A DNA stretch of 64,000 nucleotides from Hemerocallis citrina. Taxonomy: Eukaryota; Streptophyta; Magnoliopsida; Asparagales; Asphodelaceae. This document shows positions 12,301 through 27,300 of the stretch, piece by piece. The translations under genes were made by a program, and so were the position numbers. Where the stretch lies: the NCBI GenBank assembly GCA_017893485.1, contig CM030361.1:141980941-142044940 (forward strand). The letters are read 5' to 3'. The notes beneath the pieces were generated by a model. The model did not search any database, was not told the DNA's origin, and saw only the letters and a program-made list of their open reading frames with translations. Each line of letters starts with the position of its first letter. The stretch's first letter is position 1.

Positions 12301-15300
12301 ACCTCCTCGTTCAGAATGCTACTCACCACATCCTGTAGAGTCGTTGAATCTGCCATAGTGTCTGTAATAGTCTGTTCCACCGTACCATAACTATTGGGTA
12401 AAGTAGATAAAAGTAATAATAACTGCTCCCTCTCTGAAAACTTCAAACCTGCAGCTTCCATCTGGTTGTAAACCATATAGTAATTGTTCACATGTTCTGC
12501 TAGACTGCTACTGAACCCCCTTCCCTCAACTTTATATTAACCAATTTCTTCAGATGAAGAATTTGATTAGATGCCGATGGTTTCTTATACATATCCATGA
12601 GAATCTCCATAGCCTCCTTTGTGGTCTTTGCCGATAAATAAAATAACACCTTTTTACTCGGCCCCAACTGAATCTGTCCCAGCGCCTTCTGATCCAAACG
12701 ATTCCAATCCGCCAAGACCTTCACATCCTTGTCTGTACCTACCGGCTTCTCATCAAATAACGGACCGTCAAGATCATTCTGACGAAGATACGCTATCATC
12801 TGAATCTTCCACATCGCGAAGTCACACCCATCGAATTTCTCGATCTTCATCTTGTTATCGGCCATCTCGAACCAACTGCTCTGATACCACTTGTTGGAGT
12901 AATTCTACCCCACAACTTGTAGTGCTAATAGCGGAAACACACCATAAGTAATAGAAACTCCCAAGACTTAGATGAACCAAGAACAAGCCACCACAATATA
13001 TGGATCTCACAAGAACACAACCAATATGCAGAGATAACTAATACTTCTTATTCCCAAAGAAATATAAAGATTACAAAAGAGATTACAACTCTCAATCTTT
13101 CTCTCTCACCTTTGAAACACTCGGCACAATCTCTCTTGAAGTTGAACAATGATAACGGGCTCACCTCTTGATACACAAGTTAGATCTTTTCAGATTACAT
13201 GACTAAACCCTAGAGTTTATGGCCATATATATAGCCCCCAAGTAAACCCTAAAAGATAAACACAAATATAGCAATTGGGCCTTTAAACTCGTATGTCCAA
13301 AAACAATCAGCCACCAATGTCGGTCGACCGCACCCCCAAGGTCGGTCGACCGCAACGTGTAGAACCAAACCCGAGGGCAGACCGGTCGACTGCACCCCCT
13401 AGGTCGGTTGACCGTTCCCTCCTCTGTTGGACTTGTACACTCGAAGAACTTTCAGCCTAGGGTCGGTCGACCGCACCCCCTGGTCGGTCGACCGCAACCC
13501 TCCAGGCTACTCTTCTTTCACTTGCTGCTTGTCTTCTCTTGCTTCTTTATCTCCTCCTCTTCTTCTCCAACTTTAAGTACTCTGTGCCTACGTGTATTTG
13601 AGGCCACAATTCCTAACAAATATGATCTATACAACAACAGCGTAAACAACAATGATGATAACTTAGCCATTTTATCCTAAATATTTCGGTTCAACTAAAT
13701 GTGTGTTATTCATTTGAGTTAAAGCCATATCATTTCTTGTTGAATCCATGTATCGCTATCATCAATTAGCATCCTGTTAACTACTGTTCATAGTTCTGTC
13801 ATATTCCACAAATCCACCTCTGCCTAAAGCATACCAAATGTTTCTCTCCTTATCTTAGTTCAATCCTGTTACTACACTGAGAAGACAAATAATTCCTAGT
13901 TCACAATGTCCAAATCTATCCCAATATACCCATCAAATAAATTCCATTTACCAAAGTCTAACAACCAGGGAAGATTAATCCACACTTCATTGTCAACCAC
14001 ATTCTCAAAATATATACTACCGATTGAGAAATTGTCAATGACTATTAAATTTCAGGAGTTACATAAATAATGTTCTTGTTAGATTTAGGGATAGGAAGGA
14101 ATAGTTTAATGGGTTCTTATTGATTTGATTAATTGAGTACAATATGTCTCTTATATATAGAAGAGAAGGGAAGACTAAGCCAATACTTTATTAGATAAGA
14201 GACTAAACTAATATCTTATCTAATATAATATCTAATACCCCTCTCAAACTCATGTTGGTTCAAGCAACATGAGTTTAGAATATTGACGATGTTCATGTGG
14301 CAGGGATGGCACACGGTGATGCACTTGGTGATGAAGCATGACGTAGGAAATGTGCTCAAGTGAATGGCGCATGGAACGACACACTGTGGCGCATGGATGA
14401 CCTAGCTCTTGGATCTTGAAAGGTGTAGATGTTGAAGAATCTACTCCACAACTTGTAGTGCTAATAGCGGAAACACACCACAAGCAATAGAAACCCCCAA
14501 GACTTAGATGAACCATTAACAAGCCACCACAATATATGCAAGATTTCACAAGAACACAATCAATATACAGAGATAACCAATACTTCTTATTTCTCAAGAA
14601 ATACAAAGATTACAAAAGAGATTACAGCTCTCAATCTCTCTCTCACCTTTGAAACACTCGGCACAATCCCCTCTTGAAGTTGAACAATGATAACGGCTTT
14701 CTTCTTGATTACACAAATTGATGGATTAGATCAACACAAACCCTAGAGTCTACAACCATATATATAGCCCCCAAGTAAACCCTAAAAGATAAACACAAAT
14801 CCAGCAATTGAGCCTTAAACTCGTAAGCCCAAAAACAATCAGCGCCGAAGTCGGTCGACTGCACCCCCAAGGTCGGTTGACCGCAACGTGTAGAGCCAAA
14901 CCCGAGACACGACCGGTCGACCGTCGACTGGTCGACCGTCCCCTCCTTTGTTGGACCTGTACACTCGAAGAACTCTCAGCAGAAGGGGTCAGTCGACTGC
15001 ACTCCCAGGTCGGTCGACCATAACTCTCCAGACTACACTTCTTCGACTTGCTGTTGTCATGTCTTTCTGTCTTTGTCTCCTCCTCTTCTTCTCCAACTTC
15101 ATGTACTTCGTGCCTGCGTGTATTTGATGCCAAACCCTAACAATCTCCCACTTGGACCAAATACACCATGCTTCAATGTTATTGCAATCTTTACCTCGCA
15201 TTATCTCTGCCAATCTCCCACTTTCATGGAAGACCCCAAGTACTCCGCACTCTCATGAAGAGCACCTCCGCCACCCCCACCACGTGGAGTGCACCAACCA

Positions 15301-18300
15301 CCCCTCATCGCCTTATGAAGGATGTGCTCCACCAATCGCATAGAGCACGAATATCGGAGAAACAACCTTCCGTGTCGGATTTCGTGTTGTGAGATTCCCT
15401 AACTCGCAAATTCTCTATCAACACCGGTCATGGTTCAAAACCTCTCAATGCACCATCTGCACTAGAAGTCTTCTTGGACAAACCCTTCACAAGATCCGCA
15501 GACTGTTCAACCCCTACAGTCCCAATTCGGTTACCCTCAACGACATTACCCCACATATCGATACTAGTGCTCTCTATCACACAAGAGCGACTTGAAGCTT
15601 CAACTGCCAATTCGCAAAGTACCCTCACCGCAGTAACTTCTTGCCCTTTAGGATTACTTCCATGGTCAGCAGCTCCAACTAAATTAGTAACATCCCATCC
15701 ATAACTGAAAGAACTCGGTTGCACCCTACACAACCTACTTCTCGATTCCGGCTAAGAGTCAACTACATGAGAAACGCTCATCACGTCTCTAAGCAAATAC
15801 AGCGTTCCCTCACGCTTCTCTTTTGCAATCACCCTTGAACCTGCAGCTATGCACCACTCCCCACTACCAACTGTAGTAGACAACCCCTCTTTGTCTAGCC
15901 TTCCAATCGAAATAAGATTTTCCTTAAAGTCTGGAACATGCCTTGTCTCCCGCAAGACAACACTTTGATCATCATTGGTGTTCACGCGAACAATACCAAC
16001 CCCACGTACAGGACACCGGTGACCATACCCCACGATCACATCTCCAAAAGAACCCTCCTCGTAGTCATCAAACACCTCTTTCCTCGGAGTGCAATGAAAA
16101 GAAGCTTCCGAATCAATACACCAATCTTGAGTGTCCAACTCCTACCGAGCTGATAAGCATAAATCCTCAACAAGCCCTACTTGAGCTTCCTTTGGGGTAT
16201 CTCTCTTCGGTTTCTCCTGCTTCTTCTTCATATAAGCCTTGCAACTGCGCATCATGTGACCCTTCTTGTGACAATACCAACACTCATGCCTATGTCCCCC
16301 ATCGCTGTCAACAGACCCACTCAGATGAACTATTCTGATCCTTTCTTCTTCGACTGCTCTTAGATCTCCTATGTCTCTTCTCAATGTACATTACAGAATC
16401 TCTAGAAGATGATGGATATCCCCGATTTCTCACCCTTCTCACTTCCTCGTTCAGAATGCTACTCACCACATTATGTAGAGTCGTCGAATCTGTTATAGTG
16501 CCTGTAATAGTCTGTTCCATCGTACCATAACTATCGGGTAAAGTAGATAGAAGTAACAATGACAGCCCCTCTCTGAAAACTTCAAACCTGTAGCTTCCAT
16601 CTGATTGTAAACCATACAGTAATTGTTCACATGCTCTGCTACTGAACCCCCTTCCCTCAACTTCATATTAACAAATTTCTTCCGATGGAGAATTTGATTA
16701 GATGCCGACGGTTTCTCATATATATCCGTGAGAATCTCCATAGCCTTCTTTGTGGTCTTTGCCTTCGAGATTTGAAATAACGTCTTTCTACTCATCCCCA
16801 ACTGAATCTGCCTCAGCGCCTTCTGATCCAAAAGATTCTAATCCGCCAAGACCTTCACATTCTTGTCTGCACCTACCGGCTTCTCATCAAACAACGAACC
16901 ATCAAGATCTTTCTGACGAAGATATGCTATCATCTGAATCTTCCACATCGCGAAGTCACTCCCATTGAATCTTTCGATCTTCATCTTGTTATCGGCCATC
17001 TCAAACCAACTTCTCTGATACCACTTGTTGAAGATTCTACTCCACAACTCGTAGTGCTAATAGCGGAAACACACCACAAGCAATAGAAACTCCCAAGACT
17101 TAGATGAACAAAGAATAAGCCACCACAATATATACAAGATCTCACAAGAACACAATCAATATGCAGTGATAACCAATGCTTCTTATTCCCCAAGAAATAC
17201 AAAGATTAAAAAAGAGATTACAACTCTCAATCTCTCTCTCACCTTTGAAACACTCGGCACAATTCCCTGTTGAACTCGAACAATGATAACGACTCACCTC
17301 TTGATTACACAAATTGATGGATTAGATCCACACAAACCCTAGAGTCTACGACCATATATATAACCCCCAAGTAACCCTAAAAGATAAACACAAATCCAGC
17401 AATTGGCCTTAAACTCGTAATCCCAAAAATAATCAGCGCCGAAGTCGGTCGACCGCACCCCCAAGGTCGGTCGACCACAACGTGTAGAGGCAAATCCAAG
17501 ACACGACCGGTCGACTGTCCCCTCCTCTGTTGGACCTGTACACTCGAAGAACTCTCAGGAGAATGGGTCGGTCGACCGCACCTCCAGGTCGGTCGACCGC
17601 AACTCTCTAGACTACACTTCTTCTACTTGTTGTTGTCTTCTCTTTCAGTTTTTGTCTCCTCCTCTTCTTCTCCAACTTCAAGTAATCCGTGCCTACGTGT
17701 ATTTGAGGCCAAACCCTAACAGTATAAGTTAGGGCCGGCCCTAACCTTGAGGCAGGTGAGGAGGCCGCCTCAGGCTCTCGAATTTTTTACAATTTGAAGG
17801 GCTCCCAAATTTGTATTCCCCTTGTAAATATAGACACGTATTTTGCATGTAAAATAAATATTGTTATTAGGGCCCCCAAAAATAATTATTTGGGTCTTTT
17901 GCCTCGGGCCATCGGGAACTCAGGGCCGGCCTTGGTAGAAGTGGAAAGTTGTTGGAGTTTGTGTTACCTCCTGACACTGAAGAAGTTGTAGTAGTAGTTG
18001 GATCTTGAAAGGTGTAGAACTGGGAAGTTGTAGTAGTTGCGCATGGTACATGGCGAACTGAGTTGAGATCTCACCCATGAACTGAGAAGTAGTAGAAGAA
18101 GTGGTGGCGCACGGAAGTTGTGAAGCTCAAGTAGATGGCGTATGGGACAACACACTACGGCATATGGAATGGCGCATTATGGCTCATGGACGATCCGACT
18201 CTTGGATCTTGAACGGTATAGAAGTGAGAAGTTGTAGAAGTTTGTGTCGGATCTTGACACTGAAGAAATTGTAGTAGTGGTTGGAGTTAGAATTAGAGAT

Positions 18301-21300
18301 AGGAAAATATTCTTTATTATTGATTGAATAAACTGAGTACAATAGGACTCATACATATAGGAGAGAATAGAATACTAAACCAATACATTATTCAATGTGG
18401 GACTAAACTAATCTATCATCTAACACCCCTTTTCAAACTCAAGTTGGTTCAAGCAAGAAGAGTTTGGAATACTGACGATGTTGATATGGAAGAAACGACA
18501 AACTTGTGATGCAGAAACGACGCTTGATGGTGCATGTGACAGAAACTAAGAAGTAGACTGATGGGATCTCACCCCTGACTTGAGACATAGTCGATGCTGG
18601 GATCTCACCCCTAACTTGAGACATAGTCGATGCTGGGATCTCACCCTTGAACTGAGAAATAGACTGATAGGATCTCACCCCTGACTTGAGATATAGTCGA
18701 TGCTGGGATTTCACCTCTGACTTGAGACATAGTCGATGACTGACAACTGGATGCTGATACCCCCTCTCAAACTCACGATCGGTCAACTAGAGTGAGTTGA
18801 CGACCATTTTTTTTAAAGAGAAAATCAAATCAAAAGAGACTAAGATCTGTTGACAATTACATCCAACAATCAAATCCAGATCTGAGACGAAGATCTCTTG
18901 AAGGCGTCTAGATCTGAGACGAAGAAGAAGAAAATGAAGGTCGGCGCCGTTTGAAATCAAGAACACCAGATTCGCCAGTGGAAGAGCCACCTGGAAATGG
19001 GTTAGGAGCCAGGGGACGCGAAAGTGGGTTCCCTCGCCGACGGTCTGGTCGAGGATGCCTCAGAAGCGGTCGAAGAGGACGGTGCGCTGGCCACCGTCAA
19101 CGGTGTAGAGGGAGGAGGATAGGAGGGTGGCACCGAAGCCGAGGGAGGCCGATTTCGACTGAGTGGGCGTCGACGGGGGTGCTAGGTGGGAGTCGCCGGA
19201 GATGGCGACGGAGTAGAAGCTCGGGAAAATTTGGGCAGGATTTTCTGAGGTCGGGGGGAGAGAAAAACGGGAGGGGAGAGAGAGGAAAGAGGAGAGAGAA
19301 TGACGGCTGAGATTTTTGGATCTTGTTGTTTGATGGCGGCTAGGGTTTTGGGGGAGATTAAGGTTTTGATCAAGATCCGGAGAGGAATGTCAGGAGGTGG
19401 AGTGATTCTGATGAAGACGAGAACCACTCCACCTCGACGACGAGAATCAAATTAGTATAGGCCTTGTAGGATTATTGGCTCTGATACCAAGTTAAGATAA
19501 ATCAGAGAGATGAAAACAATATTGATTATTGATATATAAATATTAATATTAAAACCCTCACCCTTACCACAACTTCAAAGTTTTGGTCCATCGGTAGGAT
19601 CATTAATATGGTATCAGAGCAACCAGGTTCCAATCTGAAGAAAACAGATTTGGGAAAAATGATTCTTATTTTTTGTTATATTTTATTCTTTACTGTATAC
19701 ATCTATATATAAGGATTACATTCTTGGAGAAGAAGAAAAGAGATTGAGAGAAGATTGGGGAGATGAGAGATTTGGGGAATCTGTTTCCTATATTAGGAAA
19801 CAGAATATACAATTACTATATTTCAACACTCCCCCTCAAGTTGGTACATAGATATCGAGCATGCCCAACTTGTCAACAAATTTCAAGAAGAGCCGAGTCG
19901 AAACGGCCTTGGTTAGGATATCTGCGAGTTGATCTTCTGACTTCACTTTGGATATCTCAATAACTTTCTCATCTAATTTTTCTTTTATGAAGAATCTGTC
20001 CACCTCTACATGTTTCGTCCTATCATGCTGAACTGGATTAGCTGCAATATCACATGCCGCTTGACTGTCACAATATACCTTCATAGGTTCCTTTGGACCA
20101 TAGCCTAAGTCCTGCAACAGGAATTTCAGCCATAAAGCTTCTGTTATACTTAAAGCTACTCCGTGATACTCAGCCTCTACACTAGAGCGTGCAACAACAT
20201 TTTGTTTCTTGCTCCTCCATGTAACTAAATTTCCTCCAACAAAGGTGAAATATCCTGAAGTGGAGTGCCTATCGATTGTAGATCCTGATGGAACTGCGAT
20301 GATTCCCAGGACCACGGATTGGTGTGCGTATCGATCATAAAAGCTTAACAGATTTAATACGTGATCTAACCCTTTATAGCGGAATCTAGGGTTCACGAAT
20401 TATACCTGCGATGAGAAGAAGACGATAGTTTCTAGCAACCTCGAGCCGTCAGCGACCCCAAGATCTTCTGCACGTATTCCTTCCTCGGGTTGGACGCCGT
20501 GTGGGCGACGGTCTACCAACCTTTCTTCTCCTTGGCTGACCTCTCTTTCTCTCCTTACGTGAATCACGAATTTAGAGAAAACTTCTTATCTCTGATAATG
20601 ATTTGACGGCTAGAGAATAGAGGATATATATATAAGGCTACGGTAGGGACCATGAGGAGAAATTAGGGTTAGGTCTCCTAACGAATCTGGGTATCTCGTG
20701 TTCAGCCCGAACACACAACCCAGGCCCATTAACAATAGCTCGGTCCACTAAAGAGCTATTGTTGCACTACCTTCGTAATCCCAAATTATATTTATGGGCT
20801 CCTTTTATTATATGCTCGTTCAGCTCCCCATGTTAAGATATCGAATGCCCGTCGATCAAATTAAGTTACTGACAACTATATTGATCAACATCTTTTATCC
20901 TTAAGTAGTACCACTCAACTTTATTTGTCATGTCGGATGTAATCCACCTACAGGGTTTACATGACAATCCTTATGAGCTCCTTAAGGGAACATCATCAAC
21001 CCGACGTATCGGGACATGGATTCCTTTTACAATCAACAGCCCATCATACATACAATGCTATTACCCAATTCATAGAGGTTGTTGATCCATAATGAATCTC
21101 ACTCTTTTATGAGTCAAAGTAATGCACACTGTATATACATGTCTGTTATTATATCTGGATTAAGAGCATAAGCATCCATAATAACAGAGGTGTTTGTTCT
21201 CTTTTGTAGTCAGTACAAAGAGAACAACCTCAAGTGGTCCTGTTCAATACACACAAAGTGTACTAGTGTAAACCTATAGTCAAGATAGACTAATACTATA

Positions 21301-24300
21301 TTACACTACAACCTTTTCAATGGATTGTCCAAGTCCGTGTAGGTTGTGAACTATTTATATATTCCATACGGAACTGATAATATGATCTTCTGTGTGTGTC
21401 CTCACACCATATTATCAACCTTATAGAATATCAGATACTTGCATTAGTATTATAATAAACACAATATGCAAACATATGCCCATATGATTCTCATTCAAAA
21501 AAAAAAAGGAAATAAAGTTAATACAAAAGTGATGCTTTCAGTATATAACCCTAACAATCTCCCACTTATACTCAAAGCATTGCTTTTCAGTATACTGTTA
21601 CAAATCTCCCACTTATACTTAAAGCCATGCTGCTACGCATCTGACTCCCATTCCCTCAACATGACTATCAAAAGCCTTAGCTGGTAAGCTCTTAGTGAAG
21701 GGATCAGCTAGGTTGTCTGCTGATGCTATCTTGATCACAACAACTTTTCCTTTCTTTACGAAATCTCATATGAGGTGGTACTTACGCTCAATGTGTTTAC
21801 CTGTCTTATGGGCTCGTGGTTCTTTCGAATTTGCAACTGCACCACTATTATCACAATAAAGTGTAATAGCCTTGGGCAAATTAGGTACCACATCTGTAGC
21901 GCCCCGAATTTCTAAATACGAAACTTTAGAAAATACGTGGCACTTTCCCAGCGATCCACTTCAATGTAACAATATACATAGACCAAAAACTCAAGTCATT
22001 TTATTCCAAATCTTTATTACAATAATCTTTTACAAATGCAGCGGAAATACAAAACACCTTAAAACACATTTAACTATTACAACCCTTTCTCTTTACAAAA
22101 TTACCCAAGGTTCTATTATATCACTCATGAAATCCAAAGCTAACCCAAGCATCCAAGCTTCCAACTCTAAGCAGCTACCTGTAACACATGAGGCTAGAGT
22201 TGAACCCTAACCCCCAAACTAACGGGGTCAGCCATAAATGGTGTGAGTGATATAAACAACAAACATAAACAAAACAACTAAACATAAGCAACATGTACTG
22301 AACAAAAATACATAAACTGAACATGTAATCTGAAACAAGAACGATAGGCCAGTACATGAGTGAAGCCGAGTCAAGAAACAATACCAACGATCAAGTATCA
22401 ATCAATCAATCTCTCTCAAAATATGTACAGCTTAACTGTACGGTACAGTCGACTGTCTTATGAACCAGTCGACTGTTCTGAACAAACAGCAATCCTCACA
22501 ACTCAGAATATGTCCAACTGTCAACAATTCTCAGTACCACAAGGTATGTCCAACAATCGATCAATAATGCCATAGATCGGATAACAATGTATCCATCTTC
22601 AAAACTAAAGATAATATAGATCGAATACGAACCCGGTATGCCAAGACACCGACGAACATATCCATCTACAAACAAACTAAGAGGGTATAGATCGAATACG
22701 AACCCGGTATGCCTAGACACCGACGAACATATCCATCTACAAACAAACTAAGAAGGTATAGATCGAATACGAACCCGGTATGCCAAGACACCGACGAACA
22801 TATCCATCTACAAACAAACTAAAGATAACAAGAACCCTCAAGATCATGAAACTCATCAGCACCGGTCGACTTATTCAATAGTAAGTCGACTGCCTCGAGA
22901 ACCAATATCCAAGATTTTAACAAGTGCAGTAAGTCGACTCGATATTCCATCAGTCGACTTACCCGAAACAATTACCAATAATTTTCTCAAGAACAATCCA
23001 AGTGCTAACAGTCGACTCATAGGGGTCATGGTCGACTGTCCCGAAAAGACTGAACAAAACTTTACTCAGCGTACCAGTCGACTGATTATAGTGCCAGTCG
23101 ACTGTCCCGAACGATTACACGAGACTGAAAATATAATAATAGGGTCGTACCAGTCGACTGAGTTATAGACCAGTCGACTGTCGGCCTACAATTCTCACAA
23201 TTTAGGTCTGAAATCAAATAATAAATTCTGGTGTCTATCTCAATACCAAATCTCTTCCTCAACTCAAATCTAATCCGATTCGTAATCCCCAGATCCAAAG
23301 ATTCATCCATCAAATTTCTTATTTTCATAATCATAATCAAATCTTAACATGTTTCAAGTAATCAAGAATAGTCAATCGAGATCTACTAATCTATCATGGA
23401 TTTCACATGTATATTACGAATAACAACCATGGCATCGAATTTGTAACACCCCTGCCCCGAGCCCGGACAATTTATACAATTTATAAGACAAATTAGATAC
23501 TATGTAGTACAACTGCCCACCACAGGCTGCCTCTCAAAAGGTGGTTAACCGAATTGGTGACTAATGATCATTGGCACATATTATTTATATTATATTTTAT
23601 AGTTTGAAACTAGCGTTGTGGGATTAAATTCCTTAATCCCTACACCATTTCTCTTTTCCAAACCCGTGTACACCAAGGAATAACTATTCCCTAGATGCCA
23701 CGTCATGCCAAAGAACACACACAGCACACACATAGTGCTGTGCTTCTTAAATCCCGGTGGGTCCCCCCCACCTATTCCAAACCGGATTCAATAATCCCAC
23801 TTTCAAATCAAATTATTCATATACAAGCCCTCCTATAGAGCCATTCTATAGGACAAGCTCAAATTCATTTATTATTTCAAACTATATATATTTTTCAGAA
23901 ATACGGGGTATTACATACACCCCCCCTTCAGAAATCTGCGTCCTCGCTGATGAGCACGGGGCATGCACAATCTAGTGCAGGATCTACTTTCTAGCCGATG
24001 TAGAGCATTTCTGTGAGCGTCACTCTCGTCTTTGGAATTCTGGAGACCAATCCCACTCTGCGGATCATTCTGTGGATAGACCTCTATCCATCGTCCCAGA
24101 CTACTGGGGATTGTCTGTCTCTCTCCGCCGATCATCCTGGAGTCCATAACTCACTGCTCCTACACTCGATGTCGAAAGTCGGCTCTGATACCATTTGTAA
24201 CACCCCTGCCCCGAGCCCGGACAATTTATACAATTTATAAGACAAATTAGATACTATGTAGTACAACTGTCCACCACAGGCTGCCTCTCAAAAGGTGGTT

Positions 24301-27300
24301 AACCGAATTGGTGACTAATGATCATTGGCACATATTATTTATATTATATTTTATAGTTTGAAACTAGCGTTGTGGGATTAAATTCCTTAATCCCTACACC
24401 ATTTCTCTTTTCCAAACCCGTGTACACCAAGGAATAACTATTCCCTAGATGCCACGTCATGCCAAAGAACACACACAGCACACACATAGTGCTGTGCTTC
24501 TTAAATCCCGGTGGGTCCCCCCCACCTATTCCAAACCGAATTCAATAATCCCACTTTCAAATCAAATTATTCATATACAAGCCCTCCTATAGAGCCATTC
24601 TATAGGACAAGCTCAAATTCATTTATTATTTCAAACTATATATATTTTTCAGAAATACGGGGTATTACAGAATTCATACAAGATGCGAAAACATCAAACA
24701 AAACAACATGCAATCATACATATAAACAAACAAGTCTATATCACTCACCTTTTAGAATCAAGAAGAATCCACAAAAGCCTTCCTTTGCTAGATCCAAAAG
24801 CTTCTTCCTCAATCACCAAAAGAATGAGAATATAATAAGATCTGAGTTGTGCAGCGAATGACGGCTGCAAACTCTCTTATATAGGCCGGGATCAAGTATT
24901 AGGGTTTAGGAATATATTTGCAAAACAATCCCTTCAAAATACAATTTTATATATATCTATCTACTCTTGGAAACTCATCCAAAATTCATTAAAATTAGGA
25001 TTTAATAGAAAATATACTTCTAAATCTTAACCAATACTGTTTAAAACGTCCAGAATGCCAATTTTGCACTTTAGCCCTTAAAAATGTCAATTTTACAAAA
25101 AGGTCCTTCTTTTCTTAAAATTTGCAAATAGTACTAATTAAATTCATAAAAATCCGGAAAAATACTACATAATTCCAAAATAATAAATAATGATTTTTCA
25201 TAAAGAAATCTTAATTTTTCAAACATCTCAAAAGTCATTTGCACGTGTTTTGCACGTGTACAAAAGATAAACCTTCTAGGAAAATATCAATTAAATCCTC
25301 AAAACTCATTTAAATTCATTTTCAAATAATTAAAATAATATTTGAAAATACGGGGTTCTACATCACTCCCTCCTTAGAAGAGTTCTGTCCTCAGAACTAC
25401 GGCTAATGAGGTCCGAACAACCCACTAATAGTGATCGAAAACTCATGGGTAGAAACATAAGTCTTAGGAAATACAATCACATCAAGGAGTACATTCCAGC
25501 AAACAAATACATCATACATAAGAAACACAATCATGCAAAGAATTCAGAAAATCAATCTTCCACTGCGCAACTCTGATAACTTGCCATCGGAAGCCAACTG
25601 TGGACAAAATACCTTGTGCACGAATAGCTTGCACGAATAAGCTCACTGAACTCCTGCATCCCACACTGACCTTCTGCTTCATCCTTCCAAGAATCAGTGG
25701 CCACTCCCTCCTTAGAAAAAGGCATGACTAAGGATAGCCACCTCAAGACCTTGCTTGGTAACACCTTAAGCTCCATACATTTGTATGCAAGAAAACAGTA
25801 TTAAATAAAACTTTATCTTTATTCCATCAATCCAAATAAATTTGTTACATGAAGATAATACTCAATCTTCAATTATTCCAAAATAAAGTTTTACTTAATA
25901 CAAAAGAATAAATTCTAAAATTTCTTGCATACACAGATCATATTTCTGGATTGCCCGCATCCTCTTCCGTCAATGCGAACACTCGTCCTCGCTTCGGATC
26001 CTTGTCTTTCTCTGCATTCTCTTTCTTCAGCTGTGGACATCGTGGTCGGATATGCCCTTCTTGACCACACTGGAAACAAATCTGCTTTGCCAACTTCGGA
26101 CATTCTCTCCTTTTATGTCCTGTCTGCCCGCAGAAGAAGCAAGTCACCCCCTGGGTTGCCGGTGCCTTCTGCACTGAATCACTGGGCTTGCTTTGCTTCA
26201 CTGGGAATTCCTCTCTATCCTGATCATCTGCTGGCCTCTTCTTCTTGTTCCAAGTCTCTTGCTTTACTCGGGACTGATCCATATCTTTCTCGGTCATAGC
26301 TGCTCTCCTGACCAGCTTGTCGAATCTTCTGATGCCCAAAGGAACCATCTTTGACCTCAAGTTTGGCCTTAAGCCCTGCTCAAACTTTTTGGCTTTCTTT
26401 GCTTCGTCCACAACCAACTCTGGTTCATACCTCGAAAGTTGTGCGAACTTCGTCTCATACTCCCGAACAGTCATGCTCCCCTGCTGAAGGTTCAAGAACT
26501 CAGTCGCCTTCTTCTCCTGAACGTCGACTGGAAAGAAGCGATCTCTGAACTCCTCTAGAAAAGCTTCCCAAGTCAACTGCTGCTCTCCCAGAGTCCTCTT
26601 CAGCGACTCCCACCAGACACCTGCGTCCTTTTCTAGCTGCATCGAAGCTAATTTTACCTTGCTAGCTGCTGGAGTCTCTGATACTTCAAAGATCGTCTGC
26701 ATCTTCCTAATCCAGTCATCTGCCGCGGTTGGATCAGCTTGCCCCTCAAAGACTGGCGGCCTCATCCTCTTAAAGGATTCGATCTGCTTGATGGGGTCGG
26801 CATTCACCAATCCATGTCCAGCTCCATGATTGGGCGGCGGATTCTGTTGCTGAGCCTGCTGCTGCGCCACATTGAGTGCCATCAGCGTATTCAACGTCTG
26901 ATATACTTTGGCAAACTCAGCTTCCAGGTCGATCCCATTTCCTCGGGAACTACCAGACCCATCCTCATTGTTGCCTCCATTCCTGCCCCTGGGTGCAACC
27001 ATTGTGAATACTGCAAAACGAGGGAAAAATTAGAGCATCACACACGCAATTCAAACTCACATCAAAGTCCTATGGCAAAACCATAACCATACCCCAAACC
27101 AGACATCATATTTTAACTCTATGTGATACTCACACTCTAATGTCCACACCTAGGTACTCACTCTCTAGTGTCCACACCTAGGTTGGTTTTCATACTATGT
27201 CTATTATTATCATTGAAGCATGCTCTGATACCAAACTGTAGCGCCCCGAATTTCTAAATACGAAACTTTAGAAAATACGTGGCACTTTCCCAGCGATCCA

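Larger units (their letters stand above)
10280..13618 (-). mobile_element. Element A: non-autonomous Copia-type LTR retrotransposon (gag-protease only)
   Basis: Two LTRs (10280-11004, 725 bp; 12892-13618, 727 bp) start TGT and end CTAACA. They are flanked by a perfect 5-bp duplication AATAT (10275-10279 and 13619-13623). The primer-binding site reads TGGTATCAGAGC on the minus strand (12878-12889), two bases inside the right LTR, so transcription runs leftwards. The 1.9-kb interior encodes gag and protease but no integrase, reverse transcriptase or RNase H. Element B shares the same architecture, so this is an established deletion family. Each LTR carries a TATA string (GCTATATATATGG, minus) and a cluster of GTCGAC palindromes. 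Confidence 0.93.
14430..17721 (-). mobile_element. Element B: second copy of the gag-protease-only Copia family
   Basis: LTRs 14430-15142 (713 bp) and 17026-17721 (696 bp) start TGTTGAAGATTCTAC-like and end ACCCTAACA. The minus-strand primer site TGGTATCAGAG is at 17013-17023. The flanks are GTAGA (14425-14429) and GTATA (17722-17726), a duplication with one mismatch. The interior is colinear with element A: gag, protease, then the same unassigned Ser/Glu-rich region. It is inserted into the interior of the ~151-bp-LTR copy 1, exactly at the left duplication of the hAT-like MITE. Confidence 0.9.
21895..25362 (-). repeat. Gag-only element 3' LTR, interrupted by TRIM-1
   Basis: Contains TRIM-1 at 23442-24669. 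Other features are a 3 x 71-bp tandem repeat (22615-22825), twelve GTCGAC palindromes (22444-23190) and a minus-strand TATA box CTATATAAGAG at about 24875-24885. Confidence 0.94.
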
